Notes: generated from the sequence alone by a model not told the origin. Numbered from the stretch's first letter, positions 52,652 to 61,201 are shown. The stretch: DNA of 64,000 bases from Arthrobacter citreus (GCF_038405225.1 NZ_CP151657.1:1426001-1490000); one strand, 5' to 3'. A program made the numbers and translations.

Positions 52652-53911
52652 GGCGAAGGCGGAGAACCCCGTGATGTGCCGGCCCAGGATCAGGGACTGC
52701 ATGGTGTCGGTCCCCTCATAGGTGAACACCACTTCCATGTCCGTCAGATGCCGGGCCACGTGGTTCTCCAGGAGCAGGCCGTTGCCGCCCATGATGTCGC
52801 GGGCTTCCGAGCAGATCCAGCGCCCCTGGCGGGCGGCGAACATCTTGGCCATGGAGGCCATCGGACTGGTCATGGCACCTTCATCGGCCAGTTCGTTCAG
52901 TCGGAAGCAGGTCAGCTTGATCGCAGTGAGCTGGGCCAGCATATTGGCCAGCTTGTTCTGCACGAGCTGGAACCGGCCAATCTCCTTGCCGAACTGGACG
53001 CGGGTCTTGGCATACGCCACGGCAATTTCGTAGGACGCGACAGCATGGCCGAGCGCTTCCCACGCCACTCCCCCGCGGGTTGCCGCCAGGACCTTGTTAA
53101 CGTCCTTGAAGGAATCGCAGTGCTCCAGCCGGTTCTCGACCGGAATCCGCAGATTTTCGATCACGATATTGGGCTGCAGGACCGCACGCTTGCCCATCTT
53201 TCCGGTAATGACCGTCGCGTTGTAACCGTCCGGGTGATTGCCGTCAGCGTCCTTTTCCATCACAAACCCCTTCACCGCGTTGTCGGCTTCATCCCGGGCA
53301 AAGATGATGACGACGTCGGCGAAGCTGGCGTTGCCGATCCAGCGCTTGCTGCCGTTCAGGACGTATGAATCTCCGTCACGGCGGGCTGACGTTTCCAGGG
53401 AGACGGAGTCAGACCCATGGCCCGGTTCGGTCAGGGCGAAGGCCCCAATTTTTTCGAACCGGGCCATGGCCGGCAGCCAGCGCTGTTTCTGCTGATCACT
53501 TCCGAGCATGTCGATGCTCCCCATCGCCAGGCCGGAGTGCACGCCGAAAAACGTGTTGATGGAACCGTCACCGCGTGCCAGCTCAGCCGCCGCAATGGAG
53601 GCCGACATCCGGCTAAGCCCCGGGCAGCCGTACCCCTGGATGGTGCCGCCGGCTATGTTCAGGGCCGCGAGCTTGGGCACCAGTTCGTACGGAACCTCCG
53701 CCCGCTCCCAGTAGTCGTTGATGACCGGCAGCAGATCCTTGTCCACGAATTCACGGACCCGTTTCTGGACATCCTTCGCCTGCTCGTCGAGCAGGTTGTC
53801 CAAAAGATACAGATCGCTGTCAACGTCCTGCACTGCTGTTGGATCAAAGACTGCTTGATTAGAAACTGCGGTCGGATCAAAAGGGGCAGGGACGGTCTCG
53901 GTGGTCGTCAT
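52649..53911 (-). CDS. Acyl-CoA dehydrogenase (glutaryl-CoA dehydrogenase-like)
   Basis: 420 residues. FAD/CoA motifs FALTEPGHGSDSVSLET and SKRWIGNASFADVVIIFARD, and the catalytic Glu in FTYEGTDTMQSLILGRHITG. The length, the central KMGKRAVLQPNIVIENLRIP and the active-site context are like glutaryl-CoA/short-branched acyl-CoA dehydrogenases. The N-terminus carries a duplicated FDPTAV (about 11-16 and 22-27). Electrons should go to ETF, encoded about 19 kb away at 32116-33887. A TetR-type palindrome lies just upstream. Confidence 0.92.
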   Translation of the reverse strand: MTTTETVPAPFDPTAVSNQAVFDPTAVQDVDSDLYLLDNLLDEQAKDVQKRVREFVDKDLLPVINDYWERAEVPYELVPKLAALNIAGGTIQGYGCPGLSRMSASIAAAELARGDGSINTFFGVHSGLAMGSIDMLGSDQQKQRWLPAMARFEKIGAFALTEPGHGSDSVSLETSARRDGDSYVLNGSKRWIGNASFADVVIIFARDEADNAVKGFVMEKDADGNHPDGYNATVITGKMGKRAVLQPNIVIENLRIPVENRLEHCDSFKDVNKVLAATRGGVAWEALGHAVASYEIAVAYAKTRVQFGKEIGRFQLVQNKLANMLAQLTAIKLTCFRLNELADEGAMTSPMASMAKMFAARQGRWICSEARDIMGGNGLLLENHVARHLTDMEVVFTYEGTDTMQSLILGRHITGFSAFA

Positions 53912-53952
53912 AACGGCTCCATCGCCTCGTGGTGAGCAATCACTGTCAACTA

Positions 53953-53966
53953 ACTAAACGCTTAGT
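53953..53966. promoter_or_regulatory. TetR-type palindrome upstream of the acyl-CoA dehydrogenase
   Basis: ACTAAACGCTTAGT, 12 of 14 positions symmetric, about 42 bases before the ATG and between this gene and the methionine synthase stop. It resembles operators of TetR regulators of fatty-acid/CoA genes. The cognate repressor is not identified. Confidence 0.55.
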
Positions 53967-53996
53967 GACCGAGTATGCGGGTCCCCACGGAGTCCG

Positions 53997-55235
53997 TCAA
54001 GAGGTGGCGGAGACCCGCCGCGAGAGTCGGTCCGCAGCAATTTCGGCACCGCGCCCCAGGGCCTCAAGCTTGGCGACGGCGATGTCCGGATGGAGCCGGC
54101 CGCCCAGCCCGCAGTCAGTGCCGGCGGCGACGCTCTCCGGCCCAACCAGCGAGGCGAAACGCTCTATCCGCTGGGCCACCAGTTCCGGATGCTCCACCAC
54201 GTTGGTGGCGTGGGACACCACCCCCGGAACAAGGACCTTGCCGTCCGGAAGCTGCTTGTCCTGCCAGATGGTCCACTCATGCTCGTGGCGGACGTTTGCG
54301 GCTTCAAAGGAATAGGAGCCCGCGTTCACTCCAAGCACCAGGTCCACGATGTCAGCAAACGCAATGTCCGTGGTGTGCGGACCATGCCAGGATCCCCAGC
54401 AGACGTGAAAGCGCACCTGCTCTTCCGGCAGCCCGCGCAGGGCGTGGTTCAGCGCCTCGATTCGAATTTGGGTAAACCGCTGATAGTCCCCCACGCTTGG
54501 CTCGGGGTTGATCTGGTCCCAGTTCTCCGCCACGGACGGGTCATCAATTTGAACTGTCAGCCCCGCATCAACGATTGCTTTGTATTCTTCCCGCAGGACA
54601 TCGGCCCAGGCCCAGATGAACTCCTCTTCGCTTGCGTAGTACTCGTTCCCGATTCTGCTGGCTGATCCCGGTGACAACGCGGTAATAAACCCGGTGGGAA
54701 GATCTGCGGCAGCCAAACCCGCTTTGAGGTTGGCTATATCCGCGGCTAGCGCTCCATGCCCGCTGTAGCTGATGGGGCCGGTGGCTGTTGGAAAAGCAGT
54801 GGCGTTCCGGCCGAGCTGAATGCCGCTTTCCGGATCGGCATAAGCGGCGGCAAATCGGGTCCAGTCCCGCCTGTCCGCAAAAGACGTCAATCGAATACGG
54901 CCTGGTTCGCTGCGAACCGGGTCTGCGGTGATGGGATTGAATTCCGTGAGTTCCAGGCCGAAAGTGCGCTGGAAACTGTACGTCCACCATGCTCCGTAGT
55001 CCACGGCATTGGACATGGCCTTACCGTATTCCCCGTCGCCGGGGATGGTTATGCCGAGATTCTTCTGGCGCTGCACCAGGTCGACAACCGCAGCGGACAA
55101 CAATGCCTCAAACTCCGGCGTGCGTTCGAGCGTGAAACCGTCACCGGCATACGTGCGAGCGGCGTTGGCAGCTATCAGCTCCGGGGTGCGCGGCAGCGAT
55201 CCTGCGTGGCTGGTGGGAATGTGAACAGGCGTCAT
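53997..55235 (-). CDS. Core-type cobalamin-independent methionine synthase (MetE C-terminal family)
   Basis: 412 residues, corresponding to the catalytic C-terminal barrel of MetE without the N-terminal half. Start motif HAGSLPRTPELI; zinc ligands recognisable as HVC in RFHVCWGSWHGPH, Glu in YSFEAANVRHEHEW and Cys in GTDCGLGGRLHPDI. Such short methionine synthases make methionine from homocysteine; several known ones take the methyl group from donors other than methyltetrahydrofolate. The SAM-I riboswitch ahead of it supports a methionine role over the alternative of a CoM- or other thiol methyltransferase. Confidence 0.88.
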   Translation of the reverse strand: MTPVHIPTSHAGSLPRTPELIAANAARTYAGDGFTLERTPEFEALLSAAVVDLVQRQKNLGITIPGDGEYGKAMSNAVDYGAWWTYSFQRTFGLELTEFNPITADPVRSEPGRIRLTSFADRRDWTRFAAAYADPESGIQLGRNATAFPTATGPISYSGHGALAADIANLKAGLAAADLPTGFITALSPGSASRIGNEYYASEEEFIWAWADVLREEYKAIVDAGLTVQIDDPSVAENWDQINPEPSVGDYQRFTQIRIEALNHALRGLPEEQVRFHVCWGSWHGPHTTDIAFADIVDLVLGVNAGSYSFEAANVRHEHEWTIWQDKQLPDGKVLVPGVVSHATNVVEHPELVAQRIERFASLVGPESVAAGTDCGLGGRLHPDIAVAKLEALGRGAEIAADRLSRRVSATS

Positions 55236-55247
55236 GGGATATTCCTT

Positions 55248-55340
55248 CCATCGGTCCTGCCATTAGCACCGTTCCGGAAGGAAAATTCCCGGGGGAAGCT
55301 GCAGCGTCGCGGAGGCAGGTCTCTCAGCTGCTCTTGATGG
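55248..55340 (-). promoter_or_regulatory. SAM-I (S-box) riboswitch
   Basis: Read on the minus strand: P1 CCATC (55336-55340) pairs with GATGG (55248-55252). Then follow ATCAAGAG, GCTGAGAGACCTGCC, GCGACGCTGCAGC and GGTGCTAATGGCAGG, which track the SAM-I consensus (ATCAAGAG, GCTGAGGGA..GGCCC, GGTGCTAA). The 3' strand of P1 runs into GGAAGGA, the ribosome-binding site 13 bases before the ATG at 55235. SAM binding would stabilise P1 and hide it, so control is probably at translation. Confidence 0.85.
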
Positions 55341-55535
55341 TGTGGACGCAGTTTCCGTCCACTGGCAGCGCGGGTGCGCCCCCTCTCCGGCTGGAGCCGG
55401 GTGCCGTGCGGAGGGGCTGAAACCAGCATGCGGGAGGGTGGCGTGAAACGCCAGCTGCGCGTTATATGACGCGGGCACGCCGAAATATGGCCGATTGCGT
55501 CACCACATGACAAGTGTCCAAACATGCATCTGCAC
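55341..55535. other. Leader upstream of the SAM-I riboswitch
   Basis: Contains a 7-bp hairpin GTGGACG / CGTCCAC (55342-55362) directly 5' of the aptamer and a GC-rich region with pairings near 55380-55420. It must hold the methionine synthase promoter; no clear -10 was read. No gene. Confidence 0.4.
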
Positions 55536-55578
55536 CCGGGCGGGACAATAGCGCCCCCAGGGAAACTGTCCCGCCCGG
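55536..55578 (-). terminator. Long hairpin between lsr2 and the methionine synthase leader
   Basis: Perfect 12-bp stem CCGGGCGGGACA (55536-55547) with TGTCCCGCCCGG (55567-55578), 19-base loop. Downstream of lsr2 and upstream of the SAM-I leader on the same strand, so it may end the lsr2 transcript and insulate the next gene. Confidence 0.55.
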
Positions 55579-55582
55579 TCAG

Positions 55583-55598
55583 CCGCCGTATACGGCGG
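55583..55598 (-). terminator. Palindrome just past lsr2
   Basis: CCGCCGTATACGGCGG: 6-bp stem around TATA, 9 bases past the lsr2 stop. Paired with the longer hairpin at 55536-55578. Confidence 0.4.
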
Positions 55599-55606
55599 GA
55601 AAGACG

Positions 55607-55936
55607 TTATTGAGCGGCGCTGTACGCCTCCCGGATTTCCTGGCTGATCCGACCGCGGGCGCTCGGCTTAAAGCCATTGGCAATCGCCCATTCACGGATC
55701 TTCCGGCTGTCATCGCTGCGCGGCGCGGTTTCACGCCTGGCACCCCGGTTGGCAGCTCCGCCCCGCAGGCGACGCCCGCTGGAAAGATACGGGCTCAGCT
55801 TCTCGCGGAGTTCAGCAGCATGCTCCGTTGTCAGGTCGATTTCGTATTGGGCGCCGTCCAGTGCGAACTTCACAGTTTCCTGCGCATCGTCACCGGAGAG
55901 GTCATCAATCAGTAGAACTTGTTTTTTCTGAGCCAC
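55607..55936 (-). CDS. lsr2: Lsr2-family nucleoid-associated protein
   Basis: 109 residues from GTG 55936, giving the family start AQKKQVLLIDDLSG; AAGGAAC lies upstream. An ATG seven codons earlier is possible but atypical. The N-terminal dimer domain (about 1-60) is followed by a linker and the C-terminal DNA-binding helices with the RGR hook in KPSARGRISQEIREAY (about 92-107). Lsr2 coats AT-rich, often foreign, DNA and silences it. Ends at tandem hairpins. Confidence 0.95.
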   Translation of the reverse strand: MAQKKQVLLIDDLSGDDAQETVKFALDGAQYEIDLTTEHAAELREKLSPYLSSGRRLRGGAANRGARRETAPRSDDSRKIREWAIANGFKPSARGRISQEIREAYSAAQ

Positions 55937-56059
55937 GTGGTCTTGTTCCTTATTCATATAATTCTGGACCACCCCTTCGAAACAGTTTAGCCGAAGGGGT
56001 CCAATGAAATAGGGTCCGGGGCACATATAGCCCGGGGGCCACATAACTATTCCGTGATG

Positions 56060-56093
56060 CAGTCCCGGCCGCGAATTGAAACGGCCGGGACTG
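56060..56093 (-). terminator. Terminator after the DHA2 efflux gene
   Basis: Perfect 12-bp stem CAGTCCCGGCCG / CGGCCGGGACTG with a 10-base loop, 13 bases past the stop on the minus strand. Confidence 0.75.
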
Positions 56094-56106
56094 TACGGCA
56101 CATCCG

Positions 56107-57600
56107 CTAGTGGATGGCTATGCCCTCCGGCAGTTCATTAGCAGGCCGGCGCACCAGGAATGATGCCGCCACCGCTGCCAGCGAGATAACCGCACCCCAG
56201 AAGAATGCGGTGTGGACGCCGGCGGCCGCGGCCGGCACTGCTGCCATGCCGTCGCTTACGGCCGCGGCGGTGCCGGTTGTCATCAGGGTGATGAATACCG
56301 CGGTGCCGGCGGCTCCGGCCAGCTGCTGCAAAGTATTGATGATGGCGCTGCCATGGGAATAAAGCGACTTGTGCAGGGATCCCAGGGCAGAGGTGAACAG
56401 CGGCGTGAAGATAAACCCGAGCCCGGTGTTCAGGAGGCAGTGAAGCACGATCACGACGGCAACAGGACTGTCCTGGTCCAGGGTGGTCATGCCCCACAGT
56501 GCAGCGCTGAGGACCACGGCACCGGGAATAACCAGCGGGCGCGGACCGAACTTATCGAACAACCCGCCCACGATGGGTGAAAGAATCGCCATCACGGCAC
56601 CGCCGGGCAACAGCAGCAGTCCGGTGTTCAGTGTGGTCAGCCCGAGGACTGTCTGCAGGTACAGGGGCAGGACAATGAGGCATCCAAACAGCGCCATCAT
56701 GCTGACCAGGACCAGGACAATGGCGACGACAAACGGTTTGCTGGTAAAGGTCCGCAGATCCATCAGTGCCCGGTCGTTGCGCTGGAGCACCAGCTGGCGC
56801 CAGATGAACCCGCCCATCGCCACCGCCCCGGCGGTCAGGGGAATCCACAGCGGCATCAGGGCCTTGCCGGAGGCGGCTTCGCCGATGCTGCTGAGTCCGA
56901 AGATCAGTCCGCCGAAGGCAACGGTGGACAGCACAATGGACAGCACATCGAACGGAACACTCTTGGGCTCGGTCAGGTTCTGGACCTTCACCGCTCCCAC
57001 CGCCAGGGACAGCACGGCGATCGGCAGGACCAGCCAGAACATCCAGCGCCAGTCCAGGACGCTGAGGATGATGCCGGAAACGGTGGGGCCAATGGCCGGA
57101 GCCACGGCAATAACAATCGAGATGGTGCCCATCATGCGTCCGCGGCGGTGCGCGGGGACAGCGTTCAGGACGGTGGTCATCAGCAGCGGCAGCATGATGG
57201 CGGTACCACCGGCCTGGATGATCCGTCCGGCCAGCAGAGTGCCGAACCCCGGTGCCATCGCGGCGAGCAGGGTGCCGGCGCTGAACAGCGACATTGCCGT
57301 CATGAACAGACCGCGCATGGAGAAGCGCTGCAGCAGGAAACCGGTGGCCGGGATGACCACGGCCATGGTGAGCATGAAGCCGGTGGTGAGCCACTGGGCT
57401 GTTCCGGCGGTGATGTTCAGGTCCGCCATGAGCCGCGGCAGCGCCACGCTCATGATGGTTTCATTCAGGATCACGACGAAGGACGAGACCAGCAGGAGCC
57501 CGATCACGGTTTTGGTGCGCGGGTCCAGGGCATCCGGTGACGGAACCCGGGCGCCTCGAGGCGGTTTGGAGGAGACTGCGGAAGGGGGGTCGATGCTCAA
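56107..57600 (-). CDS. DHA2-family MFS drug efflux transporter
   Basis: 497 residues from the TTG at 57600 (AGGA upstream); an ATG at 57660 would add 20 residues but has GGATAGG touching it, too close to work. Fourteen membrane helices. The DHA2 signature FVVILNETIMSVALPRLMAD (helix 1) and LAGRIIQAGGTAIMLPL (helix 4) place it in the 14-helix EmrB/QacA group that exports drugs with H+. A Pro/Ser-rich N-terminal tail precedes helix 1. The substrate is not predictable. Confidence 0.88.
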   Translation of the reverse strand: MSIDPPSAVSSKPPRGARVPSPDALDPRTKTVIGLLLVSSFVVILNETIMSVALPRLMADLNITAGTAQWLTTGFMLTMAVVIPATGFLLQRFSMRGLFMTAMSLFSAGTLLAAMAPGFGTLLAGRIIQAGGTAIMLPLLMTTVLNAVPAHRRGRMMGTISIVIAVAPAIGPTVSGIILSVLDWRWMFWLVLPIAVLSLAVGAVKVQNLTEPKSVPFDVLSIVLSTVAFGGLIFGLSSIGEAASGKALMPLWIPLTAGAVAMGGFIWRQLVLQRNDRALMDLRTFTSKPFVVAIVLVLVSMMALFGCLIVLPLYLQTVLGLTTLNTGLLLLPGGAVMAILSPIVGGLFDKFGPRPLVIPGAVVLSAALWGMTTLDQDSPVAVVIVLHCLLNTGLGFIFTPLFTSALGSLHKSLYSHGSAIINTLQQLAGAAGTAVFITLMTTGTAAAVSDGMAAVPAAAAGVHTAFFWGAVISLAAVAASFLVRRPANELPEGIAIH

Positions 57601-57731
57601 AAGAGAGAAATCCTGTTCACGATGGTGTAGACGGGTGTCGGGTCTTGCCCGGTCTGCCATCCTATCCGTGCCCTGTCGGGGGCCCTGTGCCTAAAGACCA
57701 GCCCAGGACAGAACGCAGATCAGAACGCAGT

Positions 57732-57757
57732 GGTGCGGCGGCCTGAGCCGCCGCACC
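57732..57757 (-). terminator. Terminator after the FtsX-like permease gene
   Basis: Perfect 11-bp stem GGTGCGGCGGC / GCCGCCGCACC with a 4-base loop CTGA, 33 bases past the stop on the minus strand. Confidence 0.8.
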
Positions 57758-57790
57758 GCCAAAGCACCCCGCACCGTCAAGCCGCAGCTA

Positions 57791-60280
57791 TCACCCGGCC
57801 GGGGCCGGGCGCAGTGCGGCTTTTGTGGCCACCGCCACGGATCCCAGGGCCAAGAGCGCCGTCGTGCCGGCGAGCAACAGATAAGCCACCGGCTGAATTG
57901 TGGGCACCGGCTGCCCGGAGACGCTGAAGGCGATCCCCATCAGCGGCGGCACCGCCAGGGCTGTTCCCAGCACGACGGCGGCCACCGCCGCCACGCCCGA
58001 CTCAAGCCTTGTCATCCGCCGGAGCTGTGCGTCAGACGCTCCCAGGGTGCGCAGCAGCAGCAGCTCGGGCCGCCGTCGGGCCGTTGCCATCACCAGGGTG
58101 TTGACCACTGAAATCCCGAGGTACCCCAGCAGGACCAGCATGGCGAGGACGGAGACCCAGGAGTCCGCATTCCGTTCCGCTGCTCCGGCGGCTCCGAGAT
58201 CATCCCGGTCCAGGACCGTCAGGCCCAGATCGCTCACCCCAGCGGTTATGGCCTCCGGATCCGTGTCCGGCGCCGCCGTCACCAGCAGATAGTCATTCAG
58301 GCCCGTGGTGGTGTGGCTGCGCAGGGTGTCGTTGGACACCGCGACGTCACCGAATCCCAGCCCCCGCTCATAGGTGGCGACGACGACGGCGGTCGCCTCG
58401 GTTCCGTCACCGTAGTAAAAGGAGAAGTCCTCCCCCAGCTCAGTGCCGGTTTCCCGGGCCAGATCAGCGCTCAGGGCCACTGTTTCGGGGTCGGCCAGCC
58501 GGTCCAGGGAACCCTCATTTACCCCGAGGTCCAGCGTCCCGGACAGATCCTGCGGGGCCAGCCCCTGGATGGCGTAGGGCTGCACGCCGTCCTCCATACC
58601 CATGAAGGCGGCCTTCGCGAGGATCGCGGACCGGGCCACCGGTGAGGTGGCTTCCACTCCGGGCAGGTCGGCCACCTGGTCCGCGAGATCAGCGGAAACC
58701 CCGGATCCCGGAGCACTGACCAGGTACCCGGCCACCACTCCGTCGCGGGACTGCCGGTCAGCTTCGGCCGCCACTGTGGTGGGCATGAAGAACTGTACCG
58801 ACCCCAGCGCGATGGCCAGCGCCAGCGGAATGATCCCCGAGGCCAGGCGGCGCGGGAAAGCGGTGGCATTGGCCTCCGCCAGGATCAGGGACGCCGATGA
58901 GCTGCGGCGGACCAGCGGCTGCATCAGTTTCATCAGTCCCGTCACCAGCCACGGGCCCAGGACGCCGGCACCGATGATCAGCAGCAGGATGCTGGACGCC
59001 GCCGCTGCGAGCCCGGCGGTGCCCGGGAAGGCCACCGGCATCAGGGAAGCGATGAGGCCGGATGCCAGCAGAGCCAGTCCCGTAATGACCCGTCCGCGGC
59101 CAAGCTGGGATTTTTCCGTCACTGATTCACGAAGGGCAGTTGTTGGAGCCGCCCGAACTGTTCCGCGGGCGGCAACAAGTGCTGCGCCCACCGCGGCGCC
59201 AATACTGATCAGCACGGCCGCGAGCGCCGGCAGAGGACTGAAGGCCAGGCGGAAGTTCTCCGGAATTACGCCCGCCGCGGCGAACTGGCCGCCCAGGAAA
59301 CCGGCGAGCAGAAACCCGGGTACCGCCCCCAGCACTGCAGCCGCCCCGGAGACCAGCAGCACTTCGCGGACCACCAGGCCCAGTGCCTGGTTGGCGCCTG
59401 CCCCCACTGCCCGGAGCATCGCGAACTCCCTGCGGCGTCCCATGATGGACAGGGACAGGGTTCCGGCGGTCACAAACACCGCTGTCATCACGGCCACACC
59501 CGCAAGGGAACTGCTGAAGACCAGCAGGGTGGACCGGGCGGCGGAACCGCCGAGGTTTTCCACATCCCCGCGCCGGTCCCCCGTGTAGCCCACCACACCG
59601 CCGACCTGAGACTCGATATCCGCAGCGAGCTGTTGCGGCCGGACGCCGGGTTCGGCGATGACTCCCACCGTGGCCACCATGTCACCGTGCGGCCACAGCG
59701 CTGCCGCACCTTCGGCGCTGAGGAAAACGGCCGGTTCCGCGGTGCGGGTTTCCGCACCCTGTTCCGGAGACACGATGCCGGACACGGTGTACCCGGACGG
59801 CTCACCGCCGTGGCTCAGGATGATTGTGCTGCCCGGGTCCACGTTGAAGGAGTCGTCCACCGCCACCTCATCCTGCTTAAGGGGAGCGTTCCCTGAGCTG
59901 AGCGCATAAGGGGCGAGGGCGGCGGCATCCCACCCCGCTGCGGACACTGCGGAGCCTTCCGCCGTGGCCAGGGGAATCTCGACGGTTCCCACGGCTTTTT
60001 CAACGCCGGGTACGGCGTCAATCTCCGCCATCGTTCCTTCGGAAAGCAGGACGCGCTCGGCGAAGGGCGCATCCATGTCTTCCACAACGGGATGCGACTG
60101 CGGGGCGCCCACAACGACGTCGGCGCCCTGGAACCGCTGGGCGGCGATGCCGCCGCGCATTCCGGATTCAATCAGGACACCCATGGCGGTGATCAGTGCT
60201 GCGCACAGGAAGACGGCGACGAACACTCCGGCGAAGCCGCCGCGGTGGTATCGGATTGATGCTTTGGCAAGAGAAAACAT
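57791..60280 (-). CDS. FtsX/MacB-type ABC transporter permease
   Basis: 829 residues from ATG 60280 (GGGGAG seven bases upstream, just past the ATPase stop); the earlier ATG at 60319 lies inside the ATPase gene. Ten membrane helices: one, an extracellular domain of about 200 residues, three, more cytoplasmic/other helices, a second large extracellular domain and the last three. FtsX motifs such as MGRRREFAMLRAVGAG and ARRRPELLLLRTLGASDAQL are the coupling helices. Duplicated FtsX halves are typical of exporters of antimicrobial peptides or lipoproteins. It overlaps the ATPase stop region. Confidence 0.9.
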   Translation of the reverse strand: MFSLAKASIRYHRGGFAGVFVAVFLCAALITAMGVLIESGMRGGIAAQRFQGADVVVGAPQSHPVVEDMDAPFAERVLLSEGTMAEIDAVPGVEKAVGTVEIPLATAEGSAVSAAGWDAAALAPYALSSGNAPLKQDEVAVDDSFNVDPGSTIILSHGGEPSGYTVSGIVSPEQGAETRTAEPAVFLSAEGAAALWPHGDMVATVGVIAEPGVRPQQLAADIESQVGGVVGYTGDRRGDVENLGGSAARSTLLVFSSSLAGVAVMTAVFVTAGTLSLSIMGRRREFAMLRAVGAGANQALGLVVREVLLVSGAAAVLGAVPGFLLAGFLGGQFAAAGVIPENFRLAFSPLPALAAVLISIGAAVGAALVAARGTVRAAPTTALRESVTEKSQLGRGRVITGLALLASGLIASLMPVAFPGTAGLAAAASSILLLIIGAGVLGPWLVTGLMKLMQPLVRRSSSASLILAEANATAFPRRLASGIIPLALAIALGSVQFFMPTTVAAEADRQSRDGVVAGYLVSAPGSGVSADLADQVADLPGVEATSPVARSAILAKAAFMGMEDGVQPYAIQGLAPQDLSGTLDLGVNEGSLDRLADPETVALSADLARETGTELGEDFSFYYGDGTEATAVVVATYERGLGFGDVAVSNDTLRSHTTTGLNDYLLVTAAPDTDPEAITAGVSDLGLTVLDRDDLGAAGAAERNADSWVSVLAMLVLLGYLGISVVNTLVMATARRRPELLLLRTLGASDAQLRRMTRLESGVAAVAAVVLGTALAVPPLMGIAFSVSGQPVPTIQPVAYLLLAGTTALLALGSVAVATKAALRPAPAG

Positions 60281-60281
60281 T

Positions 60282-61046
60282 TCAGTGCTCCCCAAGGTTG
60301 GCCATGCGTTCGCTGACATCGAGGGCGGTGGCTCCGGTCATGCTGCCATCGAGCCGTCCGTCAGCAAGGAAAATGACGGTGTCCGCGTGGCCGGCGGCCA
60401 CGGGATCGTGGGTGACCATGACAACCGTTTGGCCCAGGACCGAAACGGTGTGCCGGAGCAGGTTCAGCACCTGGCGGGCGGTGCCGGAGTCGAGGGCGCC
60501 GGTGGGTTCATCTGCGAAGACGGCGTCGGGCCGGGTGATCAGGGCACGGGCAATGGCCGCGCGCTGCTGCTGGCCGCCGGAAAGCTCCTGCGGCTTCCGC
60601 TCCCCCAGCCCGGCCAGCCCCACGGCCTCCAGCACGTACTCGAGCCATGCGTCGTCGGTCCCCCGCCCGGCGAGCAGCAGCGGCAGGGTGACGTTCCGGG
60701 CCACCGACAGCTGCGGCAGCAGGTTGTAGGACTGGAAGACAAAACCGACATGGTCCCGGCGCAGGCGGGTCAGCGCTTTGCTGCGCATTCCGGAGATCTC
60801 GGTGCTTCCCAGCAGCACCCGGCCGCTGTCCGGGACATCGAGCCCGGCGGCGCACTGCAGCAGTGTGCTCTTGCCCGAGCCGGAGGGGCCCATGACGGCG
60901 GTGAACGTTCCGGCTGGAACGGCGAGGGAAATGTCGCGGAGGGCCGGCACCGTGGTGCTGCCGGAGCGGTAGCTCTTGGAGACGCCCTGCAGCTGCAGGG
61001 CGGCCGGAGTTGTGGGATCGGTGAATTCAGAGGGATCGGAAAACAT
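60282..61046 (-). CDS. MacB/LolD-type ABC transporter ATPase
   Basis: 254 residues: Walker [17 protein letters not shown] (about 53-68), Q loop [14 protein letters not shown], signature [15 protein letters not shown], Walker [12 protein letters not shown]. It powers the FtsX-type permease next to it. It is divergent from the two-component system, with a palindrome between, which suggests that the response regulator controls this exporter. Confidence 0.93.
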   Translation of the reverse strand: MFSDPSEFTDPTTPAALQLQGVSKSYRSGSTTVPALRDISLAVPAGTFTAVMGPSGSGKSTLLQCAAGLDVPDSGRVLLGSTEISGMRSKALTRLRRDHVGFVFQSYNLLPQLSVARNVTLPLLLAGRGTDDAWLEYVLEAVGLAGLGERKPQELSGGQQQRAAIARALITRPDAVFADEPTGALDSGTARQVLNLLRHTVSVLGQTVVMVTHDPVAAGHADTVIFLADGRLDGSMTGATALDVSERMANLGEH

Positions 61047-61119
61047 GGGTTCATCCTTTGCGCGGGTTCAGTGATGGTGGAGATCTTTGCTTCCATCGAC
61101 GCTACGGAGATCCGCATCG

Positions 61120-61130
61120 GTATCCGATAC
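61120..61130. promoter_or_regulatory. Perfect 11-bp palindrome GTATCCGATAC
   Basis: In the divergent promoter region, centred about 33 bp (three helical turns) from the larger palindrome at 61150-61167. A second regulator site is plausible. Confidence 0.45.
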
Positions 61131-61149
61131 AGCCAACGGGCCGGTTTGG

Positions 61150-61167
61150 GGTATAGCTGGCTATACC
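61150..61167. promoter_or_regulatory. Perfect 18-bp palindrome GGTATAGC-TG-GCTATACC
   Basis: Perfect inverted repeat with a 2-base centre, between the divergent ABC exporter and sensor kinase genes. It covers the -35 side of the candidate sensor kinase promoter (CATAAT at 61189-61194) and lies upstream of the ABC genes. The best candidate operator for the NarL-type regulator encoded at 62467. Confidence 0.6.
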
Positions 61168-61188
61168 GACAGCGCGTGGGCGCTCGGG

Positions 61189-61194
61189 CATAAT
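61189..61194 (+). promoter_or_regulatory. -10 hexamer of a leaderless promoter (sensor kinase)
   Basis: CATAAT lies 7 nt before the GTG at 61202, with the palindrome about 20 bases further upstream. Confidence 0.45.
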
Positions 61195-61201
61195 TCATCA
61201 G

